Assembly (NCBI RefSeq): GCF_007004655.1
Contig: NZ_ML660088.1
Coordinates: forward strand, 62,001 to 126,000
DNA from: Exilibacterium tricleocarpae
GTDB taxonomy: Bacteria > Pseudomonadota > Gammaproteobacteria > Pseudomonadales > Cellvibrionaceae
DNA: 64,000 nt
Direction: 5' to 3'
Positions 19,250-28,461 of this stretch are shown in pieces. A program made the translations under genes and the position numbers. Every line of letters begins with the position of its first letter. Within the stretch, counting starts at the first letter, position 1. Below the pieces are notes generated by a model. The model saw nothing but the letters and a program-made list of their open reading frames with translations. It was not told where the DNA came from and made no database searches.

Positions 19250-21598
19250 TCAATCACGGAAAAAGTCCCCGGCACGCCGGCCAAAAACGCGGCCAAACGT
19301 CAGGTAAAAGGCCTCTCTGCCATTTTCGGCACGGCCATAACCCAGGTAAAAAGGACCGAGAGCGGTTTCTGTACCGACAAAGAGACTGCCGGCGAAGATA
19401 GTATTGTCAAAGCCGATATCACTCTCCCGCTCCCACACATTGCCCAACTCCATGGTCAAGCCGGCATACACCGGCAGGAAGCTGACATTTCCTAGCCGCC
19501 GGTAGTAGGCCAGCGCGGCCAGACCGGCATGCTGGCCGGAAAGCTGATTGCGCTGCAGCCCGGATAAGTTGAACAGCCCCCCCAGGGCAAAGCGGCTCTG
19601 GATAGGCGCATCGTCGTCTTTGGTCCCGAACCAACTGAAACTGCCCACGATTGAATGACGCCCCCAGGTCCGCGCGCCCAGGGCGCCCAGGGCATACTGC
19701 TCAAACTGACTATCCGCACCGAGGGTTTCCCGTGAGACCAGATACTCGGCAATGACCTGCCTGCCATGACGCGGGAAATCAACGTTATCGAGCCGGTCCG
19801 TAGACATTCTCAGGAAGGCCTCGCCAGTGTCAAAACGGATGTCCGGAACTCGCGCGCCAGCCCTGACTTCGGCATCTCCCGCAATACCGCGCAGCCCCAG
19901 GCGCAACTCACCCCACTGGCCGAATTCATAACCGGCGGCGAGGACGCCACCGTATTCGGTCACCTGAAATTCGGAGACGATATCACCGGCTCGGTTGAAT
20001 AAATTGACGTTGCGCTGGCCGTAACCGACCAGCGACTCGACAAAAAAAGACGTTTGCGCATCCAAAGGTTGATACCACTCGCCAAATACCCCCGGCGCCT
20101 GGCCGATGGTCGCGAAGGTACGCATTTCCCCACCCAGGGAGTTCACCCCGGTGCGCAGATAGCCGGCGGTCAGGTCAAAGAAATTATCGCCCTCAAAGTT
20201 ATCCGACAGGGTTAACCCGAACTGCAGATAGTTGGGTCCCCAACTGCGCGCCTCGGCGTCTATCACCAGACCCGTGCGCCCGTCATCTTCAACAATGTCA
20301 TAGCGCACATTTTGAAATATCTCCAAACCAAAAATCTTGTCGATATCGCGCTCCAGCTCCGACAGGTCGAGCGGGCGGCCGGGCTCGAGTGTGGCGAGGC
20401 GGTCTTTGAGTACTGCATCGGCAAGCGGCGAGTCATTGTTCACGGTAATGAAATCGAGCATTGGGGCCTGTCTCGCCGGCCGCGTGAGCGCCGACAGGTA
20501 ATGATTGTAGGCGCGCTCAGAGAGCGCAAGGTCAGCCAGAGCGTCGCGTTGTTTGCGCACCGCCTGGCTGCCCAGTTCAATAGCCTGCTCAGAGCGCGCG
20601 AAATCAGCACCGCCAATATCGATCAACAGTGGTTTTATATAGATGTCTTTATCGGATAAGGTCGCAATTTGTTGTACGGTATTCCTGTGAGTGAGCAACG
20701 CCGTCAGTTGCTCGGTCACGGTCAACACCGAGGTTATCTCCTCCTTGTTCCTCAGAGGCTTGCTCAAATCGACGGCGATCACAATATCCGCTCCCATGTC
20801 CCGGGCCACGTCGACGGGAAGATTGTTAGCCAGGCCGCCATCGACCAGCAGGCGGCCGTGTATATCGACCGGGGAAAAAATTGCCGGTATCGACATGCTC
20901 GCGCGAATCGCCCGCGCCAGATTGCCGGAGGCCAGCACCACGCTATCACCGGTCACCAGGTCCGCCGCCACCGCCCGATAAGGGATGGTAAGCTTATCGA
21001 AGTCCCTGACTCGTGCGGCAGGCAAGGTCGCTCGCGACAGCAGCAACTCGATCTTCTGCCCGTAGGTCAACCCCGTCGGCAATTGCAACTCGCCGCCGTT
21101 GAACCCCGGTTTAGATTTGACCAGAAAGCGCTCATCATCGAGCTTGCGCCGAAACGAGCGGTTCTGACGGGCAATGGCGTCGTCGAAAATATCGTCCCAG
21201 TCGATGCCGGTAATAATATCCTCGATTTCCCCGACCTCCAGCCCCGACGCGTAAAAGCCACCGATAATGGCACCGACGCTGGTGCCGACAATGCAGTCGA
21301 CGGGAACCCGCAACCGCTCCAACTCATGCAGTACCCCTACGTGAGCACCGCCCCGGGCGCCGCCACCGCCAAGCACCAGTCCGATACGCGGCCGACTACC
21401 GTCGCCGCAGGGAGAGACCTGGCTGTGCCGCCCCTGTCGTGTCTCTGCATCAACCGGTATGCCCCCCGCCATATCGGCCCGTGCAACCGCAGCAGTAATC
21501 ACGACGAATAAGAGTAGCGTTAACAAAGCAGGAGCCAAGCAGTGTATGCAGTTTGCAAACCGGCGACAGCTTACCCGTGGTCTCTCAATCTGGATCAT
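19250..21598 (-). CDS. Patatin-like phospholipase with Omp85/BamA-like barrel (PlpD-type, type Vd secretion)
   Basis: 782 residues from the ATG at 21598; an in-frame extension upstream exists but would put over 40 residues ahead of the signal peptide. A signal sequence ends near residue 41 (VARA|D). The patatin domain shows the oxyanion glycine loop GGGGARG (about 77-83), nucleophile Ser107 in GTSVG and the catalytic Asp in DGGLANNLPVD. A POTRA-like linker (about 370-450) follows, then a C-terminal 16-strand-type surface-antigen barrel rich in alternating aromatic strands. This is the architecture of PlpD/FplA proteins, phospholipases A1/A2 displayed or released through their own barrel. Whether the passenger is released or stays attached is not visible. 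It stands alone on its strand. Confidence 0.88.
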   Translation of the reverse strand: MIQIERPRVSCRRFANCIHCLAPALLTLLLFVVITAAVARADMAGGIPVDAETRQGRHSQVSPCGDGSRPRIGLVLGGGGARGGAHVGVLHELERLRVPVDCIVGTSVGAIIGGFYASGLEVGEIEDIITGIDWDDIFDDAIARQNRSFRRKLDDERFLVKSKPGFNGGELQLPTGLTYGQKIELLLSRATLPAARVRDFDKLTIPYRAVAADLVTGDSVVLASGNLARAIRASMSIPAIFSPVDIHGRLLVDGGLANNLPVDVARDMGADIVIAVDLSKPLRNKEEITSVLTVTEQLTALLTHRNTVQQIATLSDKDIYIKPLLIDIGGADFARSEQAIELGSQAVRKQRDALADLALSERAYNHYLSALTRPARQAPMLDFITVNNDSPLADAVLKDRLATLEPGRPLDLSELERDIDKIFGLEIFQNVRYDIVEDDGRTGLVIDAEARSWGPNYLQFGLTLSDNFEGDNFFDLTAGYLRTGVNSLGGEMRTFATIGQAPGVFGEWYQPLDAQTSFFVESLVGYGQRNVNLFNRAGDIVSEFQVTEYGGVLAAGYEFGQWGELRLGLRGIAGDAEVRAGARVPDIRFDTGEAFLRMSTDRLDNVDFPRHGRQVIAEYLVSRETLGADSQFEQYALGALGARTWGRHSIVGSFSWFGTKDDDAPIQSRFALGGLFNLSGLQRNQLSGQHAGLAALAYYRRLGNVSFLPVYAGLTMELGNVWERESDIGFDNTIFAGSLFVGTETALGPFYLGYGRAENGREAFYLTFGRVFGRRAGDFFRD

Positions 21599-21773
21599 AT
21601 GGTCACCCATCCCTAACTGCCAGCGGGCAGGCAAGGGCGAACTTGAAAAAAAAAACACCGGTAGATTACCCCGTCTGCCTATCCTAGTGTCAGCAACACA
21701 TAATGTCACATCGGCGCGACCTGACAACGTGCGACAGCCGGCACTGGTGGTTTTTTAAACTGCATGAACCGTC

Positions 21774-21806
21774 TTTAAGCCAGGTTTAAGTTTACCCGCC
21801 TAGACT
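21774..21806 (+). promoter_or_regulatory. Direct-repeat regulator box (PmrA/QseB-like) with -10, upstream of the Na/Pi operon
   Basis: TTTAAG-CCAGG-TTTAAG (21774-21790) is a perfect 6-bp direct repeat with a 5-bp spacer, the pattern of PmrA/QseB-class boxes (YTTAAK-N5-YTTAAK). Exactly 10 bp later comes TAGACT (21801-21806), a plausible -10 hexamer. The same geometry occurs at 40083-40115 before the rpoH-like gene. The binding protein is inferred. Confidence 0.6.
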
Positions 21807-21893
21807 CTGGCAGTGATTGACTGGCCCTGAAACTGATCTCCTGACGCACGTTCAGTTCCCTGTGGCCCGGGTTTAGTTTTTTTTGGAGCGGCA

Positions 21894-23522
21894 ATGATTT
21901 TCAATCTGGTGGGTTCACTCGGCCTGTTCCTGCTCGGCATGTGGCTAATGACCGAGGGCCTCAAGCTGGCCGGCGGCCATGCGCTGGAACGGCTGCTGGG
22001 CCAGTGGACCTCGAGTCGCGGGCGCGGACTCCTGTCCGGGATATTGATTACCGGCCTGGTGCAGTCATCCAGCGCCGTAACTGTCGCCACTATCGGTTTT
22101 GTCAACGCGGGCATTCTGACTTTCCAACGGGCGCTGTGGGTCGTCTTCGGCAGTAACGTCGGCACCACCCTGACCGCCTGGATCGTGACCTTTTTCGGCT
22201 TCAATGTGAAAATCGATGCACTTACCTTTCCCCTGGTGGGCGTGGGGGCCGCTTTGCGTATCTTCGCCCCGTATGAGCGGGGCAAGGCGCTCGGCATGGC
22301 GCTGGCCGGTTTTGGCCTGCTGTTTATGGGTATCGACGCCCTGAAGGTGAACTTTTCCGGTTATGCAAGCCAGATTGATATCCAGAGCCTGGTTGCGGAT
22401 GGCGGCCACGAAATACTGTGGGGCTTGGCCATCGGCATTATGTTGACGGTACTCACCCAGTCCTCGAGCGCGGCCATCGCCATCATCCTGACAGCCGTGG
22501 CCAGTGGTGTGGCGGGTATTTATATGGCCGCCGCTGCGGTCATTGGCGCCAATATCGGCACCACCTCGACAGCGCTGGTCGCGAGCATCGGCGCCACGCC
22601 ACACGTCAAACGCCTGGCCTGGGCCCATGTGGTCTTCAACCTGCTCACCGGCGCGGTGGCGCTGTGCATACTGCCGCTGTTCTGGTCACTGGTTACAGCT
22701 ATTGCCACGGCCTCGCAGGTCGGCGACAACCTGACCGTGTTGCTGGCGGTGTTTCATACCTGTTTCAATGTGCTGGGCGTGGTGTTGATGTGGCCGCTAG
22801 CACCGCGACTATCGGCATTCCTGCTGGCGCGTTTTCAGACATCAACGACGGCGGAGACGGAGGAGTCTCACCTCGATGCCAATATCGCCACCGTGCCCGA
22901 CCTGGCGATTCGCGCCCTGGGCCTGGAGTTGAATTCACTGCTGGGGGCATCCGGGCAGCTCGCCTTTCATTCCACGGCACCACAAGAGGCACAAACAGCG
23001 GCCCAGACAGCGTTTAAGAAGCGCATCGAACACGTTAACCACTTTATCGGACTGTGCTTGAAGTCCAGCTTGACCCACGCCCAGGGCGAGCAGTTGAGTA
23101 CCGGCCTATCGGCGTGTCACCACCTGTACAATGCCTATAGAACCCATAGAGAGGCACTCGTCCAGTACCAGTCCATCAAAACCTCGACATTACCTGTCCT
23201 GCAGCAGCTCAAGCAATGGCTGGAGGCCGTCGACTCGGTGAACCATACCTTGGTTCATAGCGATACAACCCTGCAGCAAGAACAATTGTCTGAACTGCAG
23301 GAAACCTATCACCGGCTGAAAACCAAACTGTTCACCGCCGCGGTGGATGAAAAAGCGGATATTACTATCGTCGACACTGCACTGCAGGTGGCCAGCCTGA
23401 GTCGGCGTTTTATCGAGCAGATATCGCAAGCCAATACCGCCAATCAGCATTTTACCGGAACGACCACGGCCGTGGAGCCCCCGCTGGAGGCCGGGCCCGA
23501 CCAGGTCCCGAATCACTTATAA
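21894..23522 (+). CDS. Na/Pi cotransporter family protein with PhoU-like C-terminus
   Basis: 542 residues. It has the two inverted Na/Pi repeats, each with the signature QSSSA (GLVQSSSAVTVATIGF near residue 62 and VLTQSSSAAIAIIL near 190), embedded in 8-10 membrane helices up to about residue 320. A helical, hydrophilic PhoU-like region follows (about 330-530). YjbB/NptA-type proteins move inorganic phosphate with Na+, and bacterial members with a PhoU-like tail often act in phosphate export. Fourteen bases separate it from the Ca/Na antiporter gene, so the two form an operon. A PmrA/QseB-like box lies upstream. The direction of transport is inferred only from the family. Confidence 0.9.
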   Translation: MIFNLVGSLGLFLLGMWLMTEGLKLAGGHALERLLGQWTSSRGRGLLSGILITGLVQSSSAVTVATIGFVNAGILTFQRALWVVFGSNVGTTLTAWIVTFFGFNVKIDALTFPLVGVGAALRIFAPYERGKALGMALAGFGLLFMGIDALKVNFSGYASQIDIQSLVADGGHEILWGLAIGIMLTVLTQSSSAAIAIILTAVASGVAGIYMAAAAVIGANIGTTSTALVASIGATPHVKRLAWAHVVFNLLTGAVALCILPLFWSLVTAIATASQVGDNLTVLLAVFHTCFNVLGVVLMWPLAPRLSAFLLARFQTSTTAETEESHLDANIATVPDLAIRALGLELNSLLGASGQLAFHSTAPQEAQTAAQTAFKKRIEHVNHFIGLCLKSSLTHAQGEQLSTGLSACHHLYNAYRTHREALVQYQSIKTSTLPVLQQLKQWLEAVDSVNHTLVHSDTTLQQEQLSELQETYHRLKTKLFTAAVDEKADITIVDTALQVASLSRRFIEQISQANTANQHFTGTTTAVEPPLEAGPDQVPNHL

Positions 23523-23536
23523 AAGGATGACACTGC

Positions 23537-24757
23537 ATGGACTTTCTGGTCGCCGCGATGGCGCTCGCTGCTCTGACCCTGGGGGCGGAACTGTTGGTAA
23601 AGGGTGCGGTTAGTATCGCTGAGTTGGCCCGCCTGTCTCCCTGGTTTATCGGTATCGCCTTGGTAGGCTTCGGCACCAGCACCCCAGAGTTGACGGTCAG
23701 CGTGATTTCGGGCCTGGAAGGCAAGAGCGGTACCGCTGTCGGCAACGCCGTCGGCAGCAATCTGTTTAATACACTTTTTATTCTGGGCATCGTAGCGCTG
23801 TTGTCGCCATTGCTGGTCAACCGGCTGCTGCTGCGACTCGAACTAGCGGCCTTAATCGGCTCGGCGCTGCTGTTGTGGGGTTTTTCCCTCGATCAACGCA
23901 TCAGCCATACAGAAGGCCTGATCTTCCTATCCCTGATGCTGGTCTACCTGTTATGCGCATTCTTTGCCAGCCGGCGATCGATCGACGGCCCTGAGCCAAA
24001 CGACAGCCCTGAGCTAAACAACAGCCCTGAGCTAAACAACAGCCCTGAGCTAAACGACAGCCCTGAGCCAAACGACAGCCTTGAGCCGGTCGACAGCCCA
24101 GCGACTGCTTTGAACTCGACCGGACTTGCAGGTGTTGAGGCTGATAGAGCGCAAAAAAACTACCTGAGGATAGCAACGCAAATCGCTTTTATCCTGGTCG
24201 GCCTGGTTTTGCTGATTATGGGATCAAAAGTATTTGTGCAAAGCGCCGTAACCATTGCCAGAAGTTTTGGTGTGAGCGAACTGGTAATCGGGCTAACCCT
24301 GGTAGCCGCCGGCACTTCACTGCCGGAGCTGGTCAGTTCCGCACTGGCGAGTCTGCGGGGCCACAGCGATATTGCCGTGGGCAGTGTTATTGGCAGTAAC
24401 ATTTTCAACGTCCTGACCGTGCTCGGCGTTGCCACCTTTACCCAGGCAGAGGGTTTAGTCTTGCACCCGAGCCTGCTACAGATTGATATTCCGCTGCTGG
24501 TGTTTATTAGTGCTGTCGCCACCGTGGTGTTGTTGCGCGGGCGAGCGTCTTATCTCGTCGGACTCGCCTGTCTGGGCACCTACGCCTGCTACACAACCTA
24601 TCTTGTGCTTTTATCAACCGGCTCTGAACTGACCGGGTTGTATTTTTTAATTCAGTCAATCCTCTCCCCCGCAACCTTGCTGCTCAGCGGATTGGCACTG
24701 CTTTACTGGGCCTGGGTCTTTGTACCGTCACTGAAACAGAGACTACAGAGAGGTTAG
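23537..24757 (+). CDS. Calcium/sodium antiporter (CaCA family, YrbG-like)
   Basis: 406 residues with the two alpha-repeats of the CaCA superfamily: GFGTSTPEL plus GNAVGSNLFNT in the first half and VAAGTSLPEL plus GSVIGSNIFNV in the second. About ten membrane helices are predicted. The family exchanges Ca2+ for Na+ or H+ across the inner membrane. The cytoplasmic loop between the halves (about residues 150-190) is expanded by six copies of a Pro-Glu-X-Asn-(Asp/Asn)-Ser hexapeptide, acidic and probably disordered. It is the second gene of the Na/Pi operon; pairing phosphate and calcium carriers suggests a role in Ca/phosphate balance, which is an inference. Confidence 0.92.
   Translation: MDFLVAAMALAALTLGAELLVKGAVSIAELARLSPWFIGIALVGFGTSTPELTVSVISGLEGKSGTAVGNAVGSNLFNTLFILGIVALLSPLLVNRLLLRLELAALIGSALLLWGFSLDQRISHTEGLIFLSLMLVYLLCAFFASRRSIDGPEPNDSPELNNSPELNNSPELNDSPEPNDSLEPVDSPATALNSTGLAGVEADRAQKNYLRIATQIAFILVGLVLLIMGSKVFVQSAVTIARSFGVSELVIGLTLVAAGTSLPELVSSALASLRGHSDIAVGSVIGSNIFNVLTVLGVATFTQAEGLVLHPSLLQIDIPLLVFISAVATVVLLRGRASYLVGLACLGTYACYTTYLVLLSTGSELTGLYFLIQSILSPATLLLSGLALLYWAWVFVPSLKQRLQRG
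23988..24095 (+). repeat. 18-bp coding minisatellite, six units
   Basis: Six tandem 18-bp units (consensus GCCCTGAGCYAAACRACA) lie in frame in the central loop of the antiporter. Units 2 and 3 are identical; units 1, 4 and 5 differ by one or two bases and unit 6 by several. The unit is a multiple of three, so gain or loss changes loop length without shifting the frame. Confidence 0.95.
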
Positions 24758-24763
24758 CCGGCC

Positions 24764-24883
24764 TCAATCCCAAAAGACCGGCTCTCCTGTGATGTCCCTA
24801 ACTGTCTGCCCAGCTAATCTAATCGCTGTCTTTAGCGGCAGCACGCCAGCGACTAGACAGCCAAGCATGATCTGCATTTTCAT
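24764..24883 (-). CDS. Possible 39-residue membrane peptide (uncertain)
   Basis: A short frame starts at an ATG with GGAAAG eight bases upstream and encodes a peptide with one hydrophobic stretch (IMLGCLVAGVLPLKTAI). It lies between the antiporter stop and the retropepsin-like gene. I do not recognise it, and the frame continues upstream without a clear earlier start. It may be chance; the ribosome binding site is the only support. Confidence 0.2.
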   Translation of the reverse strand: MKMQIMLGCLVAGVLPLKTAIRLAGQTVRDITGEPVFWD

Positions 24884-25035
24884 ATTTACTTTCCTATCCA
24901 TAACAATTTGGCCATCGGAAGCAATACCGCCGGCCGGATCGAACAGAAACCCTTGCTCTCGTGCATTTGCCCTCACCAGCCAAACGACCTCCTGGCCGCG
25001 GTGTGCCTGCCGGCCCGGATGTCACCCAAGGCGGG

Positions 25036-25491
25036 CTAGACCGCGTAGATCTCCGCCGGGTCGCTGCCCAGGCAGTAGGACTGCTCGGAATCGACCACAA
25101 AGCGACCGTTAAGCGCATTGCGCCCCAGCAACATCCGAAAGCGCATGTTTTCCCGGTCTGTCAGCGTTACCTGGCTTTTGAACCTATGCTGGCCCACAGC
25201 CAAGTCAGTCTCGATCACAAACCGATTTTCGATATGCCCGCCGGAATCCGTGACATTACGCCGCTCAACCAACTTGGCATGGCATTCCACTGATAAATCC
25301 GCTCGGTCCTGGTATGGGTGTATATCGAAACGCAACCAGTCTTGATTATCTTTTTGGTAAACCTCGATAAAATAGGCGTGTAAAGCGCAGGTCTTGGCGC
25401 CTGTGTCAATTTTGGCCTTGATTGCATCGATATGCAGCGCCGGCAGGCACACCCATTCCCGCCAGCCCAGCAGAGTTTTTTCTTCAGGCAT
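25036..25491 (-). CDS. RimK-associated retropepsin-like protein (Zn_protease / PF05618 family)
   Basis: 151 residues, a full-length member of the family annotated as ATP-dependent zinc protease. It starts with the typical LLGWREWVCLPAL and has the aspartic-protease-like motif KIDTGAKTCALHA with Asp29. Conserved SVECHAK and RMLLGRNALNGRFVVD follow near the end. Despite the family name the fold is retropepsin-like and no zinc site is evident. Members are often linked to RimK-type glutamate ligases, but none is encoded here. It is cytosolic, and its specific substrate is unknown. Confidence 0.85.
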   Translation of the reverse strand: MPEEKTLLGWREWVCLPALHIDAIKAKIDTGAKTCALHAYFIEVYQKDNQDWLRFDIHPYQDRADLSVECHAKLVERRNVTDSGGHIENRFVIETDLAVGQHRFKSQVTLTDRENMRFRMLLGRNALNGRFVVDSEQSYCLGSDPAEIYAV

Positions 25492-25542
25492 TTTTATCTC
25501 TCTGGTGCAAAACAGTTTCCTCAGGTAACAGCGGATGCCGAC

Positions 25543-25860
25543 TTAACGACCGCGCGTTTCATACCACATCAGCCGCACCTGCAGCTCGGTCAGTTCATCC
25601 AGCAGTTCCAGCGCCAGCGCAGCCCCGGCCAGATTGACGCCGAGATCTCGCTGAAAGCGGCGCACGGATTGCGCGCGGCGCAGGCACACGCCGCTAAAAC
25701 GCCAGTGTGCCAGGTCGCCACCTTCAGGTTCAAGAATACCCTCATCCACCAGCGCAATCACCCAGTCGGCTGATGTTCTGCAAGCCTGGCTAAGTTCCGC
25801 CAGGCTGAGCCTGGCCTCCTCATCGAGCAGTATCCCCTGCAGCACGCGGGTCTCGTTCAT
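25543..25860 (-). CDS. cbpM: Chaperone modulator CbpM
   Basis: 105 residues, matching CbpM in length and layout: an N-terminal MerR-like helical part (LSLAELSQACRTSADWVIALVDEG) and a C-terminal helix ending in LVRLMWYE-like sequence. CbpM binds the J domain of CbpA and inhibits both its co-chaperone activity and its DNA binding. Its start lies three bases after the CbpA stop, so the two are co-translated in the usual cbpA-cbpM order. Confidence 0.9.
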   Translation of the reverse strand: MNETRVLQGILLDEEARLSLAELSQACRTSADWVIALVDEGILEPEGGDLAHWRFSGVCLRRAQSVRRFQRDLGVNLAGAALALELLDELTELQVRLMWYETRGR

Positions 25861-25863
25861 CGC

Positions 25864-26814
25864 TTATACCCCCAGCTTCGCTCTTGGGTTGTAGTCGAGT
25901 TTCTCCTGCATCTCGCGGTACAGCGCCTGCGCCGTAGCGCTGTCGGCCCGAGGTACGGTAACCTGAATCACAGCGTATAAATCGCCGGGGGGACTACCCG
26001 GAATACCCCTGCCCTTGAGCCGCAATTTACCACCCGACCCGGAACCGGAAGGAATCTTGAGGTCCACTGTACCACCGGGGGTGGGGACTTTGATACTCGC
26101 ACCGAGGGCCGCCTCCCACGGGGCTACCGGCAAGTCCAGGTACACATCTCTGCCCTCGGCCCGATAAAGGCTATGGGGCCTATATTGGACTTCAAGATAT
26201 AGATCGCCGGCGGCACCCTGGCCCAGACCTGCACCGCCCTGGCCCGCCAGCCGGATCTGCTGCCCCTGGCGAATACCCTTGGGAATAGTGACGTTCAGGG
26301 TGCGGTCCCTGAGCAGCGGCCGGCCATCGGGGCCAAGTTCGGAATGGCGCAGGGTGATGGTGCGGGTACAGCCGCGATAGGCGTCCTCGAGATCGATGGA
26401 CACCCGGGAATAGGTATCCTCGCCGCGCCGGCTGAACTGCCCGCCGCCGGAGTGCCGCGGGCCGGCACCAAAACCGCCGCCGAACAGCGACTCGAAAAAA
26501 TCGCTGAAACCGGCGGTGTCGGCGCCGGTGAAACCGCCGCCGTGGAATTCGAAACCCTCGGCCCAATCCGGCGGCGGCCGGAAATCCTGGCCGCTGTCCC
26601 AGTTGGCGCCAAGCTGGTCATAGGCGCCGCGCTTTTCCGGGTCGCGCAGTACCTCGTAGGCTTCGCCCAGCTCTTTGAAGCGCTCGTCGGCATCGGCCTC
26701 TTTGCTGACATCGGGGTGGTATTTGCGCGCCAGTTTGCGATAAGACCTCTTGATATCCGCCTGGCTGGCGCTGCGGTCCAGACCCAACACTTTGTAGTAG
26801 TCTTTGTATTCCAC
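25864..26814 (-). CDS. cbpA: Curved-DNA-binding J-domain protein CbpA
   Basis: 316 residues with a GTG start (GTG GAA TAC AAA). The J domain spans residues 1-70 with HPD at 33-35 (KYHPDVS). A Gly/Phe-rich linker follows (about 75-130), then the two substrate-binding C-terminal beta domains of class II DnaJ proteins without a zinc-finger region. CbpA is a DnaK co-chaperone and a nucleoid protein of starved cells. CbpM directly downstream confirms the assignment over a plain DnaJ. Confidence 0.93.
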   Translation of the reverse strand: MEYKDYYKVLGLDRSASQADIKRSYRKLARKYHPDVSKEADADERFKELGEAYEVLRDPEKRGAYDQLGANWDSGQDFRPPPDWAEGFEFHGGGFTGADTAGFSDFFESLFGGGFGAGPRHSGGGQFSRRGEDTYSRVSIDLEDAYRGCTRTITLRHSELGPDGRPLLRDRTLNVTIPKGIRQGQQIRLAGQGGAGLGQGAAGDLYLEVQYRPHSLYRAEGRDVYLDLPVAPWEAALGASIKVPTPGGTVDLKIPSGSGSGGKLRLKGRGIPGSPPGDLYAVIQVTVPRADSATAQALYREMQEKLDYNPRAKLGV

Positions 26815-26924
26815 GATGCATGTCCCGGCTGAAATTTACGACATGGGGTTAGCGGTTAAGGTTCATGAACGCAATATACGTCCGTTGCTGCCTTTTTCAA
26901 GGCTCTTACATGGACCTTTTTTAT

Positions 26925-27941
26925 TTAGCTGGTTATGCCCTTTAAAAGGCGCCCGAGCAAGTCGGCACCGGTAATGATCCGGCGCTGCTCTCCCCACAGC
27001 AGAATCACATCATCCTCGATAACTCCATCGTGGTTGCGGTCATCGCGCTCGTTGATTTTCAGTTGGTAAATCAAATCGCCCAGCGGTACCTTGGGATCGG
27101 TGACCACAATGGGGCGGTGGCAATAGTCGTAGGGGTCGAAAGGCTGCTCGCGGTTGAACACGGCGTCGCGCAGGCAACCGTCGGCATCGACGACCAGTAA
27201 CGGCTCCCCGGCGTCATTGGTGAGTATCACCCAGCTTTGTCCGGAGGCGTCCAGGCGCTGCAGAAACGGGTCGTCCGGTGATCGTTCGATCTCCGGTATC
27301 AACGGAAAGTCGACTTTTGCGGGCAGTGGGATAACACTTTGCTCATTCACCACTTCGCCCTCATCACTGACGGATAAATCATCTATCGCGAGAAAGTTTA
27401 TCGCACCGATACCTTCGACTGGCTGTACTTCAGCGTCCTCCGCTTCGATATGCGCACGAATCACGGCTTTTAGGTCGTTTTCACGCAAGTAGTCGATACC
27501 TTCCCGACCCAGCCAGGCATCCAGAACTTTCGCTGAGGGTTTGGCCACCGGATACAGCAAAAACTGGTAAAACCGCAGCACCGGCGCCAATAGTGAGGCC
27601 ATGCGCAGGGCATTGCGGGAGAAATAGGCCTGCGGCGTAATTTCACCGAAAAAGGTGATCACAACGGTGGAGAACAAAAATGCCGTGGCGCCGGCCATCA
27701 CCGAGTTCGACAGCAATGTCAGCAGTACGTTGATGGCGACATTGCCCCATAAAATGGTCGTGAGCAGGAAGTTGGAGTCCTTACGCAGCGCCAGTACCCG
27801 GTCGGCGGCGCGCATGCCCCGGTCGGAATCAACCTGTAACTGCATCCGGCTCAAGCTGAAAAAAGCCAGGTTCAGACCCGAAAATAACGCCGATTGCGAT
27901 ACGCAAAAAGCGATGCCTATCCACGTCAATTCCTGTAGCAT
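26925..27941 (-). CDS. CNNM/DUF21 transmembrane protein with CBS domains
   Basis: 338 residues from the ATG at 27941, preceded by GGGGAG at good spacing; a TTG nine bases earlier is less likely. Residues 1-about 150 form the DUF21 membrane domain with three to four helices and the conserved FFGEITPQAYFSR. A CBS pair with divergent sequence and a C-terminal extension with a regulatory-domain look (about 170-335) follow. The family (CorC/HlyC, MpfA) handles Mg2+ or other divalent cation efflux; many genomes call it hemolysin without direct evidence. It stands alone upstream of the CbpA operon on the same strand. Confidence 0.87.
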   Translation of the reverse strand: MLQELTWIGIAFCVSQSALFSGLNLAFFSLSRMQLQVDSDRGMRAADRVLALRKDSNFLLTTILWGNVAINVLLTLLSNSVMAGATAFLFSTVVITFFGEITPQAYFSRNALRMASLLAPVLRFYQFLLYPVAKPSAKVLDAWLGREGIDYLRENDLKAVIRAHIEAEDAEVQPVEGIGAINFLAIDDLSVSDEGEVVNEQSVIPLPAKVDFPLIPEIERSPDDPFLQRLDASGQSWVILTNDAGEPLLVVDADGCLRDAVFNREQPFDPYDYCHRPIVVTDPKVPLGDLIYQLKINERDDRNHDGVIEDDVILLWGEQRRIITGADLLGRLLKGITS

Positions 27942-27994
27942 CGACGGCAACTCCCCAATTTTTTGTTGTGTCCACGCTTGCTGTGTAGCGCCTG

Positions 27995-28210
27995 CTGGTG
28001 CTTCGACAAGTAAAGGTTTTCACTTCGGTTGCACTGAGGTCTCGAGCCGGGGGCAGCCCTTCGGGACCTTCGCCAGCAGGGATGCTGGCGTAGAGCCTAC
28101 AGGGATGTATGTACGGCGTGTCCCGAAGGGCTGTCCCCGGCTCGAGACCGTGTCAGCTAAGGACACCGAAACCCGTTTTGGGTGAAAATCTTTATTTGTC
28201 GAAGCACTAG
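27995..28210. mobile_element. MITE-like inverted-repeat element, copy 1 (216 bp)
   Basis: The ends are inverted repeats of about 29 bp (CTRGTGCTTCGACAARTAAA on one side, its complement on the other, two or three mismatches). A second inverted pair lies inside: about 27 bp around CTCGAGCCGGGG at 28041-28067 and its complement at 28127-28153. A small perfect hairpin (CGCCAGCA-N4-TGCTGGCG) sits at the centre. No coding capacity and no clear target-site duplication are visible. A shorter relative is at 35746-35860. Confidence 0.8.
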
Positions 28211-28461
28211 GACCGACAAGGAATCTTCGCAACCAGTCTGGCAATGGCGGGTTCGAGAACCTCCCGATTAATCAGCTTCACCTGCCGTTTGTTCTGCATT
28301 ACCTGAATCGCACCGCGCCAGCTAAAGTGATCTTCGCCCCGGCGCACCATACCCACTATCAGGGTGCCTTCGTCGTGACGTTTGCGCCCGGACGACAGCA
28401 TGGTTCTCAGGCCAAACAGGTTGGCGATGTCTTCATCGTCAATCGCACTGTCCACCTCCAT
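28207..28461 (-). CDS. Small hypothetical protein, probably truncated (uncertain)
   Basis: 84 residues, mixed charge, no membrane segment and no motif I recognise. The stop codon lies inside the end of the neighbouring MITE-like element, so the frame may be a remnant whose true C-terminus was displaced by that element. No good ribosome binding site precedes the ATG. It could equally be chance coding between two units. Confidence 0.3.
   Translation of the reverse strand: MEVDSAIDDEDIANLFGLRTMLSSGRKRHDEGTLIVGMVRRGEDHFSWRGAIQVMQNKRQVKLINREVLEPAIARLVAKIPCRS

Noticed and set aside
23988-24095. CRISPR-like array
   Set aside because: The 18-bp units are tandem, without spacers, and encode an in-frame peptide repeat.
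27655-28185. A plus-strand frame over the CNNM gene start and the MITE-like element
   Set aside because: It is antisense to a well-supported gene and ends in repeat DNA; no family resemblance.
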